DNA of 64,000 nucleotides from Dipteronia dyeriana. Lineage: Eukaryota > Streptophyta > Magnoliopsida > Sapindales > Sapindaceae. This document shows positions 48,921 through 61,100 of this stretch, in pieces (the stretch's first letter is position 1; every line of letters starts with the position of its first letter). Location: positions 33,530,074 to 33,594,073 of the forward strand of contig CM065299.1 in the NCBI GenBank assembly GCA_032871835.1, in the 5' to 3' direction. Made by a program: the position numbers and the translations under genes. The notes under the pieces are model-generated. The model was not told where the DNA came from, ran no database searches, and saw nothing but the letters and a program-made list of their open reading frames with translations.

Positions 48921-50455
48921 ACCTACCACAAACCTTTCAATCAAGAAGTTAACAATATAATAAACATTATTTCATTCTAGTAGTTTCATGTCAAATCTAA
49001 GGGTCCAAAAACATTTCATGTCAATCAAAAACTTGTAGGTACAAATTTGCCAATCAGTTTCTTTTAACAGAACCACCAGTTTACTGAAGGAGCAAAATAG
49101 ATAAAAGGGACGGTGAATTAAGAATATACCGAAACCAAACAAAGGGGATAAAATACAATGACCTGAGTAAAAACAAATGCTCAAATATTATCCAATATAT
49201 TGTACACAGTATAACCCTCAAAAGTATAAGACTGGGATACAGCCTAACTTACATTTAAAACCGCATCTCAATTGTTTAGAATGAAGAAAAAAGAAGTATC
49301 CTTAGCAAATTAACTTGCAGCAAAGTACACAAAAATACCACGACAAATAGACGGATATTCCATGGTCATTAGGATATAGGAAAGGGACTTGAGAGATGAA
49401 ACAATGAAAAAAGTGGACATATGTGTATATATTATATATAAGGCAGATTTCATTTTATTAAATAAAACAAACACACACACCCCCTCCCCCACACTCTCTT
49501 ACATCTTGTCACTTATATCTTCCAGCAGGTTCATCAGTTTCTTGGCCAGTTGCTGCCTGCAGTATTCTGGAGAAACATTTACTGCAGTAACATGACAATG
49601 CCAAGAGGCCCAAGACTCACCTTTCCTTTCAACTTTTCCCATTATTGCAACCACTAAAATGCATTCGATGTGAACATAAAAAGTAAAAACTAAAGTGAAG
49701 AGTGGAATGTCAGCAATATCTATCCATATAATCATACAAACCAATGCTGTTCTATAGTTAGCAAATAGCAAGAATCAGGTTTGCACTAATAATGTTCCAG
49801 GAACAAGAGAAACTAACTTGACATCAAACAGTTGCCCAAACCTAAAGGTCCTAAACAGCTTCTCTCAAATTTAAGTCCAAACTGTGCATCAGAAAACTAA
49901 AATAGGGCAACGAAATCTACACAAACACCTATCTTCCATATCCTACAAACTTCAGATTCCAGCAAGGCTGAAGATCCACCCAGTCTTCCATGCCAGTTGC
50001 TTTAAACCATACCATGCGAACATGGAAGACTGTAGATTATTCTAACCTTGCTTTGAATGCTGGACCACAGGTGTAAATTCTAAACACTCAAGCAGAGGTC
50101 GACAGAGTGTTATGCCTTAGAAGAAAATTTCTTAATTCCTGATTCCAAGCATATAATTCTCTAACAATGTAAATTTTTGCATCATAATATTTTCATTAAA
50201 AGTTTTAATCCGCCAGAAGAGACCAAAAGCAAGTGAACTAAGAAGTTACAGCTAGTACAACTCAAGTAAATTCTCTCAAATCGCAGCTTAATATTGCATC
50301 GAAACATAAACAAATGCCATATTCCGCGGTCGAGTAGGCAAAATTACATCTGTGTAATAATCCACAAACAGTTGAATTTGAATCTTATTGAGTAATGTAA
50401 AAATATTAAAAAATAAAAAAAAATAAAAAAAATAAAAAAAAAGGGAGAAAGAGCG

Positions 50456-50733
50456 TACTATAACCCATGATACGATTACTGGGGCCTTCGGCGACATGGA
50501 AATAATCAGTCCATCTTGCCAAATAGGTCATATAGAAGGATATATTGAACTGCAACAGTCATACGCATCTGAAGAATGAACAAATTTTAGTATCATTATT
50601 AGTAAAAATATCAATTTTCTACAAAAAATAAAATAAAAATAAAATAACAATATACAGCCTCAGTGAGGTGGTCGAGATTGATAGAAGTGAAACGAAGAAG
50701 GTCATTGCAGCAAAATCTGCGAATCGTCGTCAT
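50456..50733 (-). other. NAA20: First two coding exons of the NAA20 locus
   Basis: Exon 1 (50733-50656, 26 codons) ends at GCT before GTATAT. Exon 2 (50549-50459) follows an ordinary TTGCAG acceptor and encodes the conserved MTYLARWTDYFHVAEGP block. Both look undamaged, unlike exons 3 and 5. Confidence 0.88.
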
Positions 50734-50799
50734 CTCTCTCTTGAGCAGCCAAACAAGAAACACCGACTTTTAACGCTTCATTTTTTTCTGAAGAATGAT

Positions 50800-50900
50800 A
50801 CTTGGCCATAAGAAAACGGCGTCGTTTTAAACTTCCGGTGTTTATGATGAACCTCTTATTCGTCATTTCGTTGGGCCAGGTAAACCGATCTGGGCCTCGT
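50800..50900 (-). promoter_or_regulatory. NAA20 promoter elements
   Basis: Two TGGGCC site-II-type motifs (50872-50877 and 50891-50896) and a palindromic AAAACGGCGTCGTTTT (50813-50828) lie 80-165 bp upstream of the ATG at 50733. Such motifs are common before plant housekeeping genes. There is no clear TATA box. Function is inferred. Confidence 0.4.
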
Positions 50901-50904
50901 TATA

Positions 50905-51169
50905 CAGGAATACCGAATCCGATCAATAATTTACCCGACTTAGCTCCATATATTGCTCCGAAATATATAAGCTAGAAGGTTAGGGTGTATCTACATCCGG
51001 CGTTAGTCCGATAATAAAAACACGTCCAATAGATTAAGAGTAAAAATAATAAAATAATATATAAATTTTCATTTTTTTTTATATTACAACCTAAAATTGT
51101 AGAATAATTTGGTAAATAATTGGCCAATATAATTTCATTATAGTAATTTGTAATTTCGTCACGTATAAT
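50905..51169. other. Non-coding spacer upstream of NAA20
   Basis: AT-rich; no element or gene was recognised before the hAT-like insertion. Confidence 0.4.
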
Positions 51170-51715
51170 TAGGTGTGGATGGTGAATTTATGACCCGCGA
51201 ACCCGTTTAATGAAAAACCAGTGGGTTCGCCAGCGGGTGCAGGTTGTAAAAATAAACACGTGGGTTGGACCCGCGAACCCATATAAATAAAATACTTGTA
51301 TATAAACATACATACATATTTGAATTATTTTTGGTCATTTTATTTTTATGGTTATTATTGTTTTGTAATGTATCAAGTAGTGAATTAGAGATGAAAATTT
51401 AATTCAATTAAGTATCAAATAGGTGATTAAATGTGGAAATTTACAAATGACAAATCGCGGGTTCGCAGGTTCGTGGGTTACAGGTTTGTGGGTATCCTGC
51501 GGGTGAAGCATCTACCCGTGAACTCGTATTGTTTCACGGGTTCGTGGGTGAGGGTATGGGTGCAGCCATAACCCGCAGGTTTACACCCGTCCGCGAACCC
51601 GCTTACCTACGCCGGTTCGAGCAGGTTCGAGGGCGGGCATGGGTGAGTAAAATTTTCACGGGTGAGGGTTTGGATTTTATAAAACCCACCCGAACCCGAC
51701 CCGCTGCCATCTCTA
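51170..51715. mobile_element. hAT-like non-autonomous element with GC-rich ends
   Basis: Flanks CGTATAAT (51162-51169) and CATATAAT (51716-51723) form an 8-bp duplication with one mismatch. The left end is TAGGTGTGGATGG and the right end (reverse complement) TAGAGATGGCAGCGGGTCGG. Subterminal regions are rich in CGGGTTCG / GACCCGCGAACCC motifs. It is 546 bp with no coding capacity. Confidence 0.75.
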
Positions 51716-51723
51716 CATATAAT

Positions 51724-52086
51724 TTTCAACTAAAGGATTCAACTAAACTCATAATTAGTAGTTCACCGTTAAAAATTTGAAATAATCCAATTATCTTTAA
51801 TATCTAGAGTTTTTTCTTTGAAAGATTAGTTTAGTTTAACTAATTTTTCTCTTATGGACACACAATTCTGAGCAAATTAATACACATCACCACATTGTTG
51901 TCATGTCAACAGTGTAACTTCAATCATAATAATACATATGGCAAAAGTGTACGGATATGTATTATTATGCTCAAAGTATGTTCTCATAAGAGAAAACTTG
52001 AGAGTTAAACATATAGCAAGAATTGTGAAACTTTTCATTTCAATTCTAAGCATTATCGAATTAGGTTAAATGTGTCATGCATTGGA
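51724..52086. other. Non-coding spacer
   Basis: AT-rich; no gene was recognised. Confidence 0.4.
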
Positions 52087-52753
52087 TGTTGTAAAGAAAA
52101 ATCGTATACACACAAATATAATCACAAACAAATAATATGAAGCAATAAAAATAAAAAGACGACAACAAAGATTTTTACGTGGTTCAGCAATTTGCCTACA
52201 TCCATGAAGCGTACCGCACTCAATTCACTATTTTCAAAGTGAATACAATCTCTCTGTCTTTCATTCAGCCTCTCTATAGTTGCTCTCTCTCTCTAGCATT
52301 TTTTCTCACACATTCGCACTTAAAATCAGAGTACACATAATTGTAGTATTTATAGGAGCATTAGGGTTGGTCAAATCCTAATTGGAGTTTATTTTTTTTC
52401 ACATAAGATTTCCTATTCACGTAAAAAATTCATCAAACTGCTGTCCCACCGCTGTTGAGGTCACAACGCTCCTCTCAACATGATCTACTGGAGACAAAAC
52501 TGTTGTCTCACCGCTGTCATTATTCACAACACAACTCATGGCGTGTAACACTGGTGTCTGACCGCTGTTGTAATTCACAACGTTCTTCAATATTTGGTGA
52601 ACCGTTATGCCACGCTGTCAAAAGGCATAACGTAACCACAACGGTCTCCTATTTTGGCCTTCACATCGCTTGCAACCGATGTTGCAATGTAATGCGAAGC
52701 ACTTTGCTTATTTGTGCCACTTTTGTTGACTTCTATCTTCACACACTCCAACA
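52087..52753 (-). repeat. 3' LTR of the copia element (667 bp)
   Basis: TG...CA ends with an adjoining polypurine tract. GC/CT-rich blocks near 52430-52650 contain several diverged repeats of CACCGCTGTTG-type sequence. Confidence 0.8.
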
Positions 52754-52759
52754 ATCTCC

Positions 52760-55700
52760 CACTCGAAGATTGAAACTCAATAGACGTTCTGCATCCTTCT
52801 TTGATGACTTAATGGATAAATAACGGTGCCACTCATTCCCCATGTCTTCACTCTTGAAGACCCACTGAAGCTGTGCATAGCTCTAGTTTCCCAACAGTGA
52901 CTGGTTTGGTTAATATGTTAGCCGGATTCTTAGTTCCTGCAATCTTCACTAACTTCAACACTTCTTCTTCGATTAACGACCAAATGATGTGGTAGCACAG
53001 GTCTATATGGTTGGTCCTATAATGGAACGTCGAATTCTTGGCCAAGCATATTGCACTTTGACTATCACTGTGCAACACGTTCATTATCTGATCGAATCTC
53101 AACTCAGCTAACAATCCTTGTAACCATATCAGCTAATTGCTTGCTTCCATCAAAGCCACATACTCTTCTTCAGTTGTAGAGATTGTCACTATCTTTTACA
53201 ATTGGGACACCCAACTAATCGCAATACTAGCCATCATGGACACATTCGATGGTACTTCTTTTATGATCCATATCTCCGATAAAATCTGAATCCATATAAC
53301 CTTCCAACTTGAGTTCATCTCTTCTGAAGGTTAGACATCTCTCTGTCGTACACCGCAGGTATCTTAGGATCCACTTCACAACCTCTCAGTGTGGCTTACC
53401 TAGATTGGACATGTATCAACTTACAACTCCTACTATATGGGAAATATATGGTCTTATGCAAGTCATGGCATATATTAGACTTCCAATGGTTGAAGCATAT
53501 GTAACTCTAGTCATGAAATTCTTCTCCTCTTCCATCTTTGAACTCTAATCCTTGGACAACTTGAAATGATTAGCCAAAAGTGTTCTCACCGGCTTCGCAA
53601 CACCCATGCTAAATCTCTACAACACCTTCTGAACAAACTCTACTTGTAAAAGCTTCAAGGTACCTTTATGTTCATCTCTGCTAATTCTCATTCCAATAAT
53701 CTACTTTGCTGCACCTGAATCCTTTATCTCGAACTCACTTGAGAGTTGCTTCTTCAAATTGTTAGTCTCCTCTAAACATGCGCTAGCTACTAACATGTTA
53801 ACAACATAAAAGTAACAAAATAATAAAACTTGACTTAACCTTTTTGAAGTAGCAGCAATGGTCAACATTGCTTCTCAAGTAGTCATTCCCTTACATAAAT
53901 CCATCAAACTTCTTATACCTCAGTCGGTGAGTTTGTTTTAAACCATACAAGCTTTTCGTCAACCTACATACCAACTATTCCTTACAATTTCCTCAAACCT
54001 CTTCAGTTGTTTCATGTATATCTCCTCATTCAAATCACCAAGAAGAAAAATAGTCTTCACATCCAACCGCTCCATATATAAACCTTTTGCTGCGATAATA
54101 CTCAACACTAACTGGATTATAGTTAGTTTAACAACAAGAGAAAAGATTTCAGAATAATCAATACCTTCAATTTGTTGGAAGCCTTTGACTATTATTCGCG
54201 CCTTGTATCTTTTGAAACCAGCATGTTCCTCGTTAATTTGAAACACCTGCTTATTCTTTAGGGCTTTCTTTCTTTCAGGCAATTTGGCTAACTCCCAAGT
54301 TTTGCTAGATGCCAACTAGATGCCAACGACTTTATCTCATCCTTTATTGCAATCTCCCACTTGCTCACATCTTCTTCCTGACATGCCTCATCATAGCACT
54401 CAGATTCTCCTGCATCCGTCAACAACATGTATTTCAAATATTTCCTATTTGGTATAGGAGTTCGAGTTGATCTTCTCACTACACTTTGAGCCTATGTCAC
54501 TAGAACATCACTATATGGGATATGTTCTTAAACTTGGGGCTGCACACCTTGCTCTTCAATTAATCGATTACCATGTTCCACAATCTTGTTATCTGGTACA
54601 TCATTCGATGCAAAGTACTTAGGCTCTCCCAGCTTAGACACATGTGTGTTTATGCCTTTGTACATGACCATTTCATTGAAGATGACATCTACTTCTGATC
54701 ATCTTATGGTTTTGGTTATCCCACAGTTTATAACCAAATTCATCTTATCCATAGCCCACCAAAGTACACTTCACTGACTTAGTGTCTAGCTTACTCCTTT
54801 TATGATCACTTACATGTACATAAGAAACACACCCAAACAATTTAAGATGAGAAAGTTTTACCTATTTCCCAGTCCAGATCTCTTTTGGTATAACAAGGTC
54901 CAAAGGCTTTGATGGTCCTTTATTGATCAAATACGTTGTTGTATTGATTGCTTCTGCCCAGAACTGTTTTGGCAACCCTGAATGTAACCTCATGCATTTG
55001 GCTCTCTCAGTCAATGTCATGTTCATCCGTTCTGCTATACCATTCTGTTGTGGGGTTCCAAGAACCGTCCTATTGAGCTTCATCCCTATCTAGTAGCAAA
55101 ACTTCTTGAACCCATTGTCTTCATACTCTCTACCATTGTCTGAATGCACCTTTTTGGATCTTTAACCCTATCTCGTTCTCAACTCTAATTTTCCATCTCT
55201 TAAAAGAATCAAACACCTCTGACTTTTTTTTAAGAAATAAACCCACATCTGCCTAGAGTGGTCATCAATGAATGTGATGAAATGCTACTTACCTCCGGTT
55301 GACGAGACTGAAGTTGGACCCCAAATATCGGTGTGCACTAGTTCTAGCCTTTCATTTACCGGTGCTCTTCCGGTATTTTTGAAGCTCACTCATTTTTGCT
55401 TTCCCAATATGTAGCTCTTATAGAAATCAATCTCAACTCTCTTCAACTCTAGAAACTTTCCTTTCAAATGCAGACATTTCAGCCCCCTGACTACTCATGT
55501 GTCCAAACACCTGATACCACAAGTTCGGAACATATTTACCTTCCGCCATAGTGATTGAACCACAACCATCTGTGGTTGTGTAAAGCGACTCATTCTTACT
55601 TCCTTGAGCAATTTTCATAACACCCTTCGAAATCTTCCACTTGTCACCTATGAAAGTTGTCATGTAACCATCTGACTTTAGTTGCCTAATGGAGATCCAA

Positions 55701-55900
55701 TTGTTCCTTAAATATGGTATATGCCTCACATTATCGAGCTTCCAAACTAACCCTTTTAGCTGAATCTTCACATCTTCCTTCCAGGTAATGTTACATGTTT
55801 CATCGTCACCAAGATACATTTCACCTAAATTTCTAGAGACGTAGTTCTTGAACAATTCTCTATGAGGTGTGGTATGGAATGATGCTCCTAAATCCAAAAC
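52760..55900 (-). pseudogene. Copia Pol: protease, integrase, reverse transcriptase, RNase H (broken)
   Basis: 55897-55433 begins MDLGASFHTT, the protease region with DSGAS altered to DLGAS, and ends with a GAG-pre-integrase-like WYQVFGHMS. 55083-54862 has integrase motifs TPQQNGIAERMN and FWAEAINTTTYLIN. 54315-53959 is the reverse transcriptase start (YKARIIVKGFQQIEGIDY, RLDVKTIFLLGDLNEEIYM). 53114-52848 is RNase H (HSDSQSAICLAKN, DLCYHII, ILTKP). The stretches between are frame-shifted, and the catalytic YVDD box was not found intact. Confidence 0.88.
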
Positions 55901-55959
55901 CTAGGACTCCATCTTGCTTTCCAATAAGCAGATGAGGCAGTCATCTGACTCCTCTGACC

Positions 55960-56875
55960 ACAGTTAGCAGTGTTCTTACCTTTATCCTTTTTATCGGATC
56001 TACACTCATACGAGAAGTGGCTCTTTTTACCATAATTCCAACACTATACATCGTTTTTGTTTATGTGCTGATTTCCTGAATAGTTGACTTGATACCTAGA
56101 TTTAGACTTACCTATTGACTTTGATCTTCCCCGTTGATTCGTGTTTCGATTTCTGTTCCTGCCTTCTATACCTTATACATTCAGTTCTGAAGATGTAGAT
56201 GTCTATAATCCTTTTTCGTGCAACCTGATCTCTTTGGTCATGATCATATTCACAACCTGATGAAAATTCATTTTTTTTCCCAAATGAGTTGGCAATTAAC
56301 TGACTTGTCATCTTCTAACTTTTTGGCAATTAGGTGAGCATAAATATAGCCAATAACTCCTCATCGAAACCCATAGACAATAAACATAACATATTATTCA
56401 ATTCGTTGAACTGGTTCAGAAACTCTTTAAAGTTCTAACATTCTGTCATCTTCAGATTTGATAACTTCTTGACAGGATGAACTGTCTATACCGTAGAAGG
56501 ATGTTCATATAGGTTTGATAGAGTATCCATTCGATCTTTTGCAGTCTACCGATCCTTTACGTTGAAAGCGACTTGCTTTATCAAACTGAGACGAATTGCT
56601 CTCAATGTTTTTTGGTCCTGTAGTTCAAAATCATCATCATCCATATTCTTCGGCCTCTGCTTCTTTAACCAATATTTGTCGCTCATATTATTCAATCTCT
56701 CTTTTATCGGCCAGTGCAGGTTCTTTTGGTACAGATAATCCTTCATTTGTATCTTCCAAAATCTATAATTTGACCCATCAAATTTCTCAATCTTTTACGT
56801 ATCCTTCTCTGATCCCAATCTCTACGACGAAATCGACGACCTCAAAAAAATCTAGATTTGTGTGAAAATTAATCT
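55960..56875 (-). pseudogene. Copia Gag (broken)
   Basis: Near 56800 the frame reads EKFDGSNYRFWKMQMKDYLY, and 56746-56546 continues the capsid region. The zinc knuckle near 56050 reads CWNYGKKSHFSYEC, with the second Cys changed to Tyr. Stops separate the pieces. Confidence 0.8.
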
Positions 56876-56947
56876 ACCATAACCAAGAGCTTTAATACCG
56901 GTTGTTGTAGATAAAAATTGCGCACACACAAATTCAATCACAAACTA

Positions 56948-57752
56948 TTGACGATGATTTTTGGATTAGGTTTAATTGACCACTCGTCGAACAAGTGAGT
57001 GTGAATAGACAATCAACCTATAAACCGAAATAAATAAAACGCAAGCATGACACAAGATTTTACGTGTTAACCTGAGGGTGTGGAAACATCCACGGTTGCC
57101 AGTAATGGTGAGAAAAAATTACTAAAACGATAATGATTACACACAATCTTTCTTGCCCTATTCTAACCTTAACTGGCATTCACATTTTTATGGGTGTTAT
57201 TAGGGTTTATTTATACATGCACAGAACCCTAATTATTTGATGCACAAGTAAGAAAAGTTCCCGTAGTTAATTAATACTCTAACTTATTGGAGTCGTGTTA
57301 TCCTTTTTTCTTGCCTTGCGTTAATTGTGTTTCGACTGTATTAGATCTCTTGCCTAATCTGAGCTTAGATATTTATAAGGAAATTTACTTTCTCCTCAAA
57401 GTATACTTCTAGACACCTTATTTAAGTATGTCTCATTTTCTGTGTGTATGAGTAGAAATTTCATTAAATCTGAGTGTTTTACAAATGTCACACAATCGAC
57501 CACCTGTTACACCCGACCGAATTCACTTTCTCCGATCGACAGTTTTACCCGATCAGAAACTTTCCTCTGACCATCTTGATAATCTCGATCGGGTCTTCTT
57601 ATCTAATCATTTGTGTTATCTTGGTCGAGGGGTTTGGTAGGGTTTCTTTAGTCAACTTATGTTGGTTCGATCTGGTTGTCTTTTGGTGACATGGCACCCC
57701 TGACACTTATCTTTTGATGACTTATCCTATCATCCAAATTACGCCAATGACA
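56948..57752 (-). repeat. 3' LTR of the second Tat element (805 bp)
   Basis: It begins TATTGACGATGATTT (the first family's LTRs begin TGTTGACG) and ends CCAATGACA. Internal blocks such as TTTACGTG, ATCCACGG and GGTTTATTTATACATG parallel the LTRs at 1939 and 19430, showing a related family. The terminal TG has become TA. Confidence 0.75.
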
Positions 57753-58035
57753 ATACCCCCTTAAACATACAAGACCGAGTATCTCGTTCCAAATAGAACC
57801 CGCTCGACGAAGGGTGTTTAATTTGTTCATTTTCTTGACCTATAGCTCATTAATGCACATTAAATGTTTAATAGCTAAGCATTAACCTCAATCACATCCG
57901 TTTCGGCTGACGCAATCTTTTGGCCACTTTTTTGAATTTTGAACGACACTTGATTTTCAGGTTTCGTGCACCTACTTCCGCTCTCGTCTGTTACGCCTGG
58001 TAACGTTTGTGTTATTTGATGATGTCACATTTTCC

Positions 58036-58195
58036 TATATATAACTCGAGACTCTTCATTTCCCCCTCACGACTTTATAACTTCTTCCACAGAAAACCCT
58101 AATATTTTCTTCTTCTCCAAATCTCAAGCTTTTCTTTATTCATTTCTTTTTCGACCAACAGTTCGGAATTCGTTGCTTTCACCAATATTTCAGGT
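58036..58195 (+). promoter_or_regulatory. TATA box and leader of the antisense gene inside the Tat element
   Basis: TATATATAA at 58036-58044 is followed by a pyrimidine-rich, CT-containing leader of about 150 bp without ATG and then the ATG at 58196. This is a textbook plant promoter layout, on the strand opposite to the retroelement genes. Confidence 0.5.
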
Positions 58196-61100
58196 ATGGA
58201 TCCCACTCTCCATTATCAATATTTCAAACTTCTTATGCGTGTCATCAAGGCTGGTGATAAAAAGAATATCGCTAGGCTTGAATCTATACTTTGGGGTCAA
58301 TTTCACGCATATACTCATTCGTTTCATCATGTTGCTTTCAATGTAGATTACTTTATTGCTCGCCCTGAATTTGTTCCTTTATCTGCTAACGCTCATGTTT
58401 CTACTTCTATTGGTCATTGCCCAAATATGTCGAAGATAGATAGTTCAAGACAAGCCACCAGAGCTTCACCCAGGGAAACTACCAGTCTTGCAAGTGATTT
58501 GAAGATAATCTCGTAAAAGTTAAGATAAATGAAGTCCCGAGAGAACGACGAGCGCGTATGCTAAAGTTCACTTCAGATCACTTGTGTGCCTTTGATTACA
58601 AAGTAAACGTGGTGACTGATGATGAACTTGAGAAATTCAGGGATCCGATTGACCTTTCGTATTCGGTGTAACTGATTTACAGCGGTGACCGTGTTTTATG
58701 GAATCCTCCTTCTGATACGGTTGTTATTTGCCATGTTGTCCTCTACGGTCACCATCCTTATTTAACCCTTCATCGTATAATTTATAGCAGATGTGGGTAT
58801 TGCTCATGACCCCTAACTCATACGGGGTGCTGATCAGCTTGTTGCACCTATGGAAGAAGATCGGGGCCAAGAACCCCCTGACTCCCTAGAAGATACACAA
58901 CTTTTATACCATTGGTCGATCAGACACTAGAGGCACCTTCTATCTACAATCAACCTCCGTGAGCAGCTGGATTCCTTATAGTTTCAACGATAAATCTGCC
59001 TCTCCCTCTTATAAGAACCATAAAGGCTTTATTTGTGGTTTCCCTTATTTGAATAAATACTAGAAGACATCTTGTTCTTCGTTAGTGGCGATTGGAGTGA
59101 GGTCATGGTGCCTGATCCTACCCAGCGGTTAACCAAGAGCAGTGTCCCGAGGCACTTTTGTAACCCTGAGCTATGGAGTAAGACTGCGCATGTGATGACT
59201 CTGTACTAGGCAAACATAGTTGTCCAGGTGGCTCATGCTTTTTAGGACGTCAAGAACTGTCGTAATATGTACATGGAGAAAAAGTTGATCGAGTTGAAGC
59301 TTTTTCTAGCTATCTCTACTCGACGCAAGCGTTGTAAGTCATGATCCCGATATCATTTATCTTTTGTAGTGTGTATGTATTTTTATTGCTTCACTGAGCT
59401 TTCTTTTCAATGTACGAGATGGACGTTGTTGCTGGTGAGCAAGCCAAGAAAGCCAAAAATCTAGATCAGGTTAGCAAGAAAGCAACCATTGATCAGGTGG
59501 CTTAGGGAATTGCTACCCTCGAACTTGACTTAGTGGAGAATATATATGAGTCTGATCATGACACTTTGGTGGCTCTTGCTGGACAGGCTGAAATGAGCGA
59601 TCGTGAAGCCCCTCATCCCTAAAATAGTAGAAGAGGGTCGCCTAGAGATAAGTCTGCCCGAACATGGTCCACACAAGAGGGATCAGATCGAGATTGGTCT
59701 AGTAGAGAGAGATCTTGTAGAGATATGCCCATTAGGGAGAGATCCAGTAAAGAGGAATCTAGTAGAGAGGCTCATGGTGGCAAATTTGCCAAGACTGTAG
59801 AGGGGTCCTCCGCTCATGAGGTAATCCATAAGAGAATGAAAGATTCATCTGTTCCTAATCCAGTGCCCTCCCAGTTGGGTGTTGACCCTACCATCCTTAA
59901 TGAGGAATATGAGGATGATCAACACTGTATTCCTCTCATCTTAAGCCTTCTCAGGTTCAAGCTGACCGTCCTTCTAACCAGGCTACTTCTGATCCGCCCA
60001 TATAGCACTCAGGGAAGACCCTCATGCAATTCTCTATTAAGCGTTATATAGTTTTCACTGACTCTGACTCTGATGATGATAGGCCCAATTCAGAAGAGCA
60101 ATTCATTTACGAAGAAATGTTTAATGTCACTAAGGAGCAAGCACTTCTTCCAGTGTTTAAGTCGAGATGCAACAGTCAAGCTGACTAAGGATGCAGGGAC
60201 GAGCCAATCTAGAGATGCTCTCACTAGCATACCTCCTGCGTCCCTCCCTCAGGAAGGTGTTAGTGAAGTTCAAGCCTTTGAAGGGCTAGAGTTAGAGGCT
60301 CCCATAAATATCCTTCAGGCTGGAGAGGGTGTTGGAATTTCAAGAGTGCAAAGTGTTACGAACTCCACCAGAAGTACCCCTGGCAACCTCCACATCTGGT
60401 TATGATGGACTCTCTCAATTTTCATAACTACTCTTATGTCTAGGTCTTCCCGACTCCCCAGCTCGAATAACTCTCATACCGACCTTCTTTCCATGTTATG
60501 AACCATGTCAGCTGGTGAGGGGTAGATTGGTGACGAGTACTGGAAGGAAGCCAGAGCTACTAGTGTCTCTAAACAAATCCCATAATCTCAATAATGGAGT
60601 TTTTGTAAGTGTTTCCTATATTACCTTTCGCATGTGTATGTACCAGTGTTCTTAGTGTTGACTTCTTATTTTTAGGCGGTGGGGAGCTGACCCAGGCCTT
60701 AACTGACTATAAGAAGCTGGTTGGGGAGATATCTTAGTTGAAGAGAGCTCTTGCTGAAAATGATGAAGCTCTCTAGTCCTCATCTGCCAGTGTATCCAAA
60801 GTCAGGTAGTACAAGGAAAAGCTGAAGACTCATGCCGCAACTAAGGTTGCTATGAGGAAAACAATTGCCAAAGTTCAATGTAGAGCCTACACAGCTAAAA
60901 TGACTCTCAGTTAACTCACTACGAGGAACGCTGAGCTGGAGAAGAGGGTCACAAGGGTAGAGTTACAAAGCCCTGAGCTTGAGTCGAGGGTCATCCTGGC
61001 TGAAACGGTAACAAATAAACTCAATGAGGAGACCCGGATTACCCATAGCACCCTTACCTTTGTTCAGGAAGTCATGTTTGAGATGCAACAGGCATCTGAG

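Larger units (their letters stand above)
33316..50733 (-). pseudogene. NAA20: NAA20, NatB N-terminal acetyltransferase catalytic subunit (likely pseudogene)
   Basis: NatB acetylates nascent proteins beginning Met-Asp/Glu/Asn/Gln at the ribosome. Six exons match plant NAA20, read right to left: 50733-50656 (MTTIRRFCCNDLLRFTSINL...), 50549-50459 (FYMTYLARWTDYFHVAEGP), 49644-49503 (HVTAV, SPEY, QQLAKKLMNLLEDISDK), 35812-35743 (DKAYFVDLFVRASTTPAIK), 33557-33497 (LGYVIYRWVLHNY) and 33407-33316 (MRKALSRDVEKKS, ending at TAG 33316-33318). Phases join correctly for 177 residues (family about 174). Lesions: a TAA at 33518-33516 where the family has Ser would give a 140-residue protein, and the exon 3 acceptor is AA instead of AG at 49646-49645. 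An in-frame AG 9 nt upstream might substitute. There is also a 9-bp in-frame insertion (WASW) and several Arg to Cys/Trp/His changes. Intron 3 is 13.7 kb of transposable elements. Family identity is firm; loss of function is inferred. Confidence 0.85.
52087..56947 (-). mobile_element. Ty1/copia retrotransposon, degenerate, 5' LTR cut by a Tat element
   Basis: The 3' LTR spans 52087-52753 (on the minus strand TGTTGGAGTGTGTG...TTTACAACA), preceded by the polypurine GAGTGGGAGATTG. The other LTR survives as about 45 bp at 56903-56947 (TGTTGTAGATAAAAATTGCG on the plus strand, parallel to TGTTGTAAAGAAAAATCGTA at 52087) before a new LTR begins at 56948. The primer-binding region (about 56885-56902) is a decayed TGGTATCAGAGC. 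Gene order gag, protease, integrase, reverse transcriptase, RNase H defines copia. Confidence 0.88.
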
